64,000 nucleotides of DNA from Nipponacmea schrenckii. Lineage: Eukaryota > Mollusca > Gastropoda > Lottiidae. The notes under the pieces are model-generated. The model was not told the DNA's origin. It made no database searches and saw nothing but the letters and a program-made list of their open reading frames with translations. The position numbers and the translations under genes are program-made. The stretch spans positions 5,704,001 to 5,768,000 of the forward strand of contig CM060200.1 of assembly GCA_030562195.1 (NCBI GenBank). The letters are read 5' to 3'. This document shows positions 59,921-64,000 of this stretch, piece by piece (position 1 is the first letter of the stretch; every line of letters begins with the position of its first letter).

Positions 59921-59930
59921 ATATATAAAA
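59921..59930 (-). promoter_or_regulatory. TATA-like element
   Basis: TTTTATATAT on the minus strand (ATATATAAAA on plus). It is placed suitably for a minus-strand start near 59895; AT-rich DNA makes the motif common. Confidence 0.2.
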
Positions 59931-60002
59931 CACTAATCTGTATTTTGTTAGTAAACATACCACACAGTGCCACTTATCCTTTATCATGCCCTGTCGATAT
60001 TG

Positions 60003-60020
60003 TTACATCACGTGATGTAA
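60003..60020. promoter_or_regulatory. Perfect 18-bp palindrome with E-box
   Basis: TTACATCACGTGATGTAA reads identically on both strands and centres on CACGTG within TCACGTGA, the form bound by basic helix-loop-helix-zipper factors (USF, MITF/TFE, Myc/Max types). It lies at the edge of the CpG-richer stretch, about 75 bp from the TATA-like element. The flanking TTACATCA half sites also resemble bZIP sites. Confidence 0.45.
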
Positions 60021-60540
60021 AAAATCACAGGCGCTCGCTGATTAGGCTCGGTGAATCTTCACTTATTACAGTGGCGTCGAGGAAGTAGGGGTTGAATTTC
60101 CAATGTGTCGCCCTTTGACGATACTCTAGCCCCTTCCCGACTCTATTACCAAAATGGCAAAGGTCGAAATGATTTTTCAGCCCGGTTTCCCCTTGTCAGT
60201 GATGCAAATCGGAGCAGCTAACATGGAATAAGCCTCTAGTCGTTCCCATGGGACAATAAACCGAGGTCGTCTTTTGTACAGGCTGTGCACTTCGACAATT
60301 GGAAATCACAAAAAGAGTAGGCTAATGCCGCTGTCCTGGCAAAGTTTCTCTCATTGCACACTACATGGCGTTGTCCGTCTTCATTACCCCATAACGGAAG
60401 TGCTGGACGTAGAACTCCAACTTCATTTCATTTCACAGAAACTCCCCAGTGGTAGCCTACGTAGGCCATCGTTTTGTTCTAAGAAAACTACTTACACGAG
60501 TAAGGGGAGACAGCTCTTGATACTTTATTTCTATATATAG
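60021..60540. promoter_or_regulatory. CpG-richer, promoter-like stretch
   Basis: This is the only stretch of several hundred bases with evident CpG and G+C enrichment (GGCGCTCGC, GTGGCGTCGAGG, CTACGTAGGCC). It has an AAAATGGCAAAGG (YY1-like) near 60152 and many mutually exclusive short frames but no long one. The plus frame 60274-60540 (88 codons) looks like read-through. On minus, a short frame MKLEFYVQHFRYG ends at a donor-like GGG|GTAATG. Direction is uncertain; it would suit a divergent or minus-strand promoter. Confidence 0.4.
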
Positions 60541-60614
60541 AACGGGAATTTCAAAATAGGAAATGCGGAAAATTTATTTATAATCATTTATGCTTCATTT
60601 TTCATTTCAGTCTA

Positions 60615-60780
60615 GATTTATATTACATAAACCTATTATCATAATAAATGATGTAAGATTTATTTTAAAATCGAACTGATTGATAAAATATGCAATAATT
60701 AACGTAGGGCCTATATACAGTGATAGTCGATAACATAATATATTTGTTACGGAACGTCTGTGAGCTCAACATTAGGTAAG
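60615..60780. repeat. Promoter-like duplicated cassette, copy 1
   Basis: A 39-bp block starting TAAGATTTATTTTAAAATCG (60654-60692) is identical to 62704-62742. Downstream, ATATACAGTGATAGTCRATA and TATTTGTTACG are also shared, ending at a donor-like ATTAG|GTAAGC (60776). Confidence 0.75.
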
Positions 60781-62334
60781 CTATAAACTTTTTACAATAT
60801 TTTAGATTTTGGGCGGGAGCGATTGGGAGTCTATGGTAGAACAAATACTTCATTAAGAAATAATTATAAATATTAAAAAATATACTTTTCGTCTGTTATG
60901 ATCTGAAATTAGAAAGATTTTAGCTCGCCCAATGCTAAAATTTATCAAAAGTGGCAATTTGGTGTTGGAAATTAGGCTAGTAGTATTGGACTTTTAGCCA
61001 AATGCTAGTGAAATATGTCTCAAACTTATTCTGAAAATTTCAACCAAATATATAATTCTAGCCATTTTAAGGCTGAACATCCAAGCTATATAATAAACCT
61101 TACGTAATAATAATTTAATCATAGGAATTGTGGGTTGTAACATTACGGTTAAGTGATGTTACGAAAGCACAGGCGCAGGTATGTAGGCGTAACCTCTTGT
61201 GAGAGAGTATTGTTTGTGAAGTTAGTTTGAAAAATATAAAATATTGAAAATAAAGTTCACAAGCTTCTAAATCTGAAATATATAAGAGGAATACTGGTTC
61301 CCATAGGAACATTATTAACCATGGTAATAATAACATTTTTATTTGTGGAACTGAGGGATTTTTCCTAAAAAAACGACTTATTATTAATATTAATTCTATT
61401 TTTAATCACCTCAATATAACAAATTCAGATCAAGTTCAGTCTATACATAGATGTAAATAACATAATATTAGAAATATTTTCAGGTATAATTTACAATGTA
61501 GTAAAAAATAATACTGTCCCTTTAATTCCGGTTTTATACCATTCAATATAATCACACTATAGTTCTGTAGTCCTTTAACAACTTAAGTGACCACCTTTAC
61601 ATGTAGTTGAAGTGTTGAACAGGCGACTTTATGTTAGTCAACAGGAACATTTCTCGATTTATATCGAAGTTGAAAATGTCTCTGCATGGGGAGCTTATTG
61701 TTATCTATTTTAATTACTACTTTATACTAATTCTTGTTTTTATTTAACATTTCAACAATCTACAATTTATCTACATCAGGTAACAATGGAGCATTATAGG
61801 ATTCCGTTATTTATTTGATTTATTTGTCCATACTGTAAATCAATTTGTACTCTTGGCATTAAAAGTAAATGTATTTATATTTTTCTAAGAACTGAAGACA
61901 TCCACTTTCTTGGAATCCTATAGGCTTGGGCTATGCAGCCCTGATAAACGAAATATTTGTATGAAATGAAATACGTTGGTCTGAACGTCTAGGATTATAT
62001 TGGTCTTTTATAAGAATTTAATGCGTATTTTGTCTCCCAAGTCCTCATCGTTCGCATCTTGATTTGTGAACAGGTCAAAGAACACGTTTTTATTCGAGAG
62101 ACTATCCTCTTGTTTAATTTCATATACATGAGTAACGGGAGACAACTCACGATACTGTATATATATATTTCAGACAATAATAAAAGTGTCCCAATAAATC
62201 TAGGTAGTTTCGTTAAGTAAATGAATGATTCTTTTTTAACCTAGTTTCCCAAACGTATTATAGAAATGTAATCCCAATTTTAAGCCAAAAAAATTAAATT
62301 AAACCCCAAAACTTTAAAAATACAATGAAATATA
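60781..62334. repeat. Copy A of a diverged segmental duplication of about 2 kb
   Basis: Ordered blocks match 62.1-63.57 kb: ACAAATTCAGATCAAGTT (61419-61436 versus 63416-63433, 29 of 30 bases alike including flanks), and the TTTCTCG..AAAATGTC..TGCATGGG block (61650s versus 63499s). The block AGTAAGGGGAGACAGCTC..GATACT (60500s) recurs at 62131 as AGTAACGGGAGACAACTC..GATACT. A hairpin GTAACAT..ATGTTAC lies at 61137-61162, and 61153-61176 resembles the E-box flank at 60012-60034. No gene is seen; frames at 60665-60853 and 61115-61336 are unsupported. Confidence 0.6.
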
Positions 62335-62556
62335 AATTAACACAAAATTACTATTTTGATAGCCTATTTTACCTTATATAGAATTAAATATAATTATACA
62401 CACAACAAGTCTTAAAGGAAATATTCAATAGAAATATAATAATTAACACAAAATTACTATTTTGATAGCCTATTTTACCTTATATAGAATTAAATATAAT
62501 TATACACACAACAAGTCTTAAAGGAAATATTCAATAGAAATATGATAATTAACACA
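62335..62556. repeat. Tandem duplication, 106-bp period, 2.1 copies
   Basis: AATTAACACAAAATTACTAT and the following 86 bp repeat almost perfectly at 62335 and 62441, and a third copy starts at 62547 (AATTAACACAGTACG) before diverging. It is young compared with the duplication it sits in. Confidence 0.92.
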
Positions 62557-62565
62557 GTACGATTT

Positions 62566-62820
62566 TGAAATAAATCTTAGATTTATTATAATAGCCAACG
62601 TAATTATATTCTATTATAGGCCTATTCTGAAATTGAAAGTAAACACCACACAAAACTTGCTCTTACTTCCATGTTAGATTACGTTTTATAATAATACGTG
62701 ACCTAAGATTTATTTTAAAATCGAACTGATTGATAAAATATGAAAATCTACGTAGATATACAGTGATAGTCAATAGGCTACCTATATTTGTTACGTTATT
62801 TGTGATCTCGAAAACAGGTG
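62566..62820. repeat. Promoter-like duplicated cassette, copy 2
   Basis: It opens with AAATAAATCTTAG and, about 120 bp on, carries the inverse CTAAGATTTATTT, so the first 155 bp form a MITE-like body with imperfect inverted ends. The body shares about 74 bp (GTAATTATATTCTATTATAG to TTGCTCTTACTTCCATG, 62600-62672) with copy 3. After it come GATTGATAAAATATG (TATA-like) and a donor-like ACAG|GTGAGC (62818). Confidence 0.72.
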
Positions 62821-63080
62821 AGCTTAACACTTTTAAATCTTTTAGAATCGGGCTTTATTATTAGAACTAAAGAGTACAACTATCTTATAGATTATTCAAT
62901 TCAGGATTAAGTGGCGGTCTAATTTTTCATTTTTTTTCTCAAAAGCCTCTGTAGCATGCTTAAATTTCTTAAACATGTGAAACATTTCACGTTATCATTT
63001 TAAGGTCTCTTATATCTATGTCTTTAATTGGTGGTATTGTATATGAGTTTTATTACAATAAACGCCACTGTAAATATCAA

Positions 63081-63372
63081 CATAGGCGTACGGGAGGGGG
63101 GAGCAGGGGGGACGACGCATCTCGACATATTCGGACACTGAAATTCACTTATTTCATGCAATATTCCAATAAAATCTTGTTGAATTTTGTGCATGGATAT
63201 GAAATCGTTATTGATGAATATTCTCTTTTGTGCATGAATTCCGACATTGTGAGCATATTTCATGTGTTTTTATCACCCCTCTCGTCCAATAATCAACCCC
63301 CAATTATGCCCCAGAAGTCAGAATGAAACAGATTGAATGTAGATTTTCAAAATTTTCTGGGGGAGGCCTATG
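63081..63372. mobile_element. hAT-like MITE with 8-9-bp target duplication
   Basis: AATATCAA(C) occurs directly on both sides (63073-63081 and 63373-63381). The element begins CATAGGCGTACGGGAGGGGG and ends with the inverse of CATAGGCCTCCCCC, giving 7-bp inverted ends with G-rich subterminal sequence. An 8-bp duplication and short ends of this CANRGGC type are characteristic of hAT MITEs. The insertion splits copy B of the segmental duplication, so it is younger than it. No transposase is present; the frames at 63018-63326 and 63024-63263 are incidental. Confidence 0.78.
63092..63111 (+). other. Potential G-quadruplex
   Basis: GGGAGGGGGGAGCAGGGGGG offers at least four runs of three G with loops of 0-4 nt. 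It is the only such motif noticed in this AT-rich window and is the subterminal part of the hAT-like MITE. Confidence 0.7.
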
Positions 63373-63579
63373 AATATCAACAATTAATACTTAAACATGT
63401 ACATACTTATATATAACAAATTCAGATCAAGTTGAGTCTATATATTTGCAGGAATAATTTACCTTATGATTTTACGTTTGTCAATAGTAACCTGACCATT
63501 TCTCGCTTCATTTCAAAGCTTAAAACGTCTGTGTATGGGCGGATAATTATTTTTATTATTTAACCTAATTATATAATTT

Positions 63580-63826
63580 CGTTTAAAATAAATCTTAGGT
63601 CATTTATTATGATAATACGTAATTATATTCTATTGTAGGCTTATACTGAAATCGAAAGTAAACACCGCACGAAACTTGCTCTTACTTCCATGAAGTCTAA
63701 TATTGCGTATTATTATAAGATTTATTTTGAATTGAGCTGATTGATTAAATATAAAAGGCTGCTCAGGACTTTTTTAGTGTCAGAAGACAGACCTAGTCTA
63801 TAGGCTGTAAACTCAAAATAAGGTAA
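63580..63826. repeat. Promoter-like duplicated cassette, copy 3
   Basis: AAAATAAATCTTAGGTCATT (63583 on) is mirrored by TTATAAGATTTATTTTGA (to about 63731), enclosing the same body as copy 2. Then come TGATTGATTAAATATAAAAGG, which contains the consensus-like TATAAAAGG (63750-63758), and about 65 bp later AATAAG|GTAAGA (63823). It is the best promoter plus first-exon arrangement of the three copies, on the plus strand and pointing out of the window. Confidence 0.65.
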
Positions 63827-64000
63827 GATATTTTAGAATTAGATCGCAAGTTTATCATAAATGAATCCGGGTTTAATAACAGTTCACTGTAATTAATTCA
63901 TTATTACATAATAAAGTAAAACTCAGGTTCGCTTCTCTGTTCCATTTGAAAAGACGTTTACCCATTTCCCGCTGTACAACTGGTCTTAATTGTCAAGATT
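63827..64000. other. End of window, unique DNA
   Basis: If copy 3 is a real first exon this is the start of its intron; nothing further can be read. Confidence 0.4.

Overview
This window looks like non-coding DNA from an AT-rich animal genome, most probably a mollusc and perhaps a bivalve. It contains no bacterial or phage gene organisation. Open frames are short on both strands and their lengths match what AT-rich DNA gives by chance. The organism hint comes from a 2-kb element at 11.6-13.6 kb with a roughly 160-bp core repeated about eleven times, a (GGAC)n tract and a terminal hairpin. That is the layout of the bivalve 'pearl' / Helentron-type non-autonomous elements. This attribution is inference; no diagnostic gene is present.

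Layout. 0-9 kb: unique AT-rich DNA, a 29-bp minisatellite, two old tandem duplications, a splice-flanked open segment at 7.06 kb and a 29-codon membrane-peptide ORF at 7.93-8.02 kb (minus). 9.2-16.4 kb: a 31-bp minisatellite, the pearl-like element and an 80-bp tandem array. 16.9-20.4 kb: a cluster of exon-like segments, a 26-bp array and a long foldback. 20.4-26 kb: almost featureless. 26-41 kb: minisatellites of 78, 36/40 and 52 bp with sparse exon-like islands between them. 41-48 kb: the best coding-looking exon (44637-44723, minus) and a 46-bp minisatellite of about 32 copies. 48-59.4 kb: a TTAA-flanked MITE and its relic, two relics of the pearl-like element, a retroelement 3' end and another good exon candidate (53915-53955, minus). 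59.4-64 kb: the only clearly CpG-richer DNA, with an 18-bp E-box palindrome, and a diverged roughly 2-kb segmental tandem duplication carrying promoter-like cassettes and an hAT-like MITE.

Working model. The exon-like segments with the best splice signals lie mainly on the minus strand (59.8, 53.9, 44.6, 38.4 and 17.4 kb). Several join in phase, so the window may be mostly introns of one or more minus-strand genes starting near 60 kb, or simply intergenic. I recognise no protein family in these segments. All exon calls are low confidence, because a search by eye over 64 kb on two strands produces false splice pairs.
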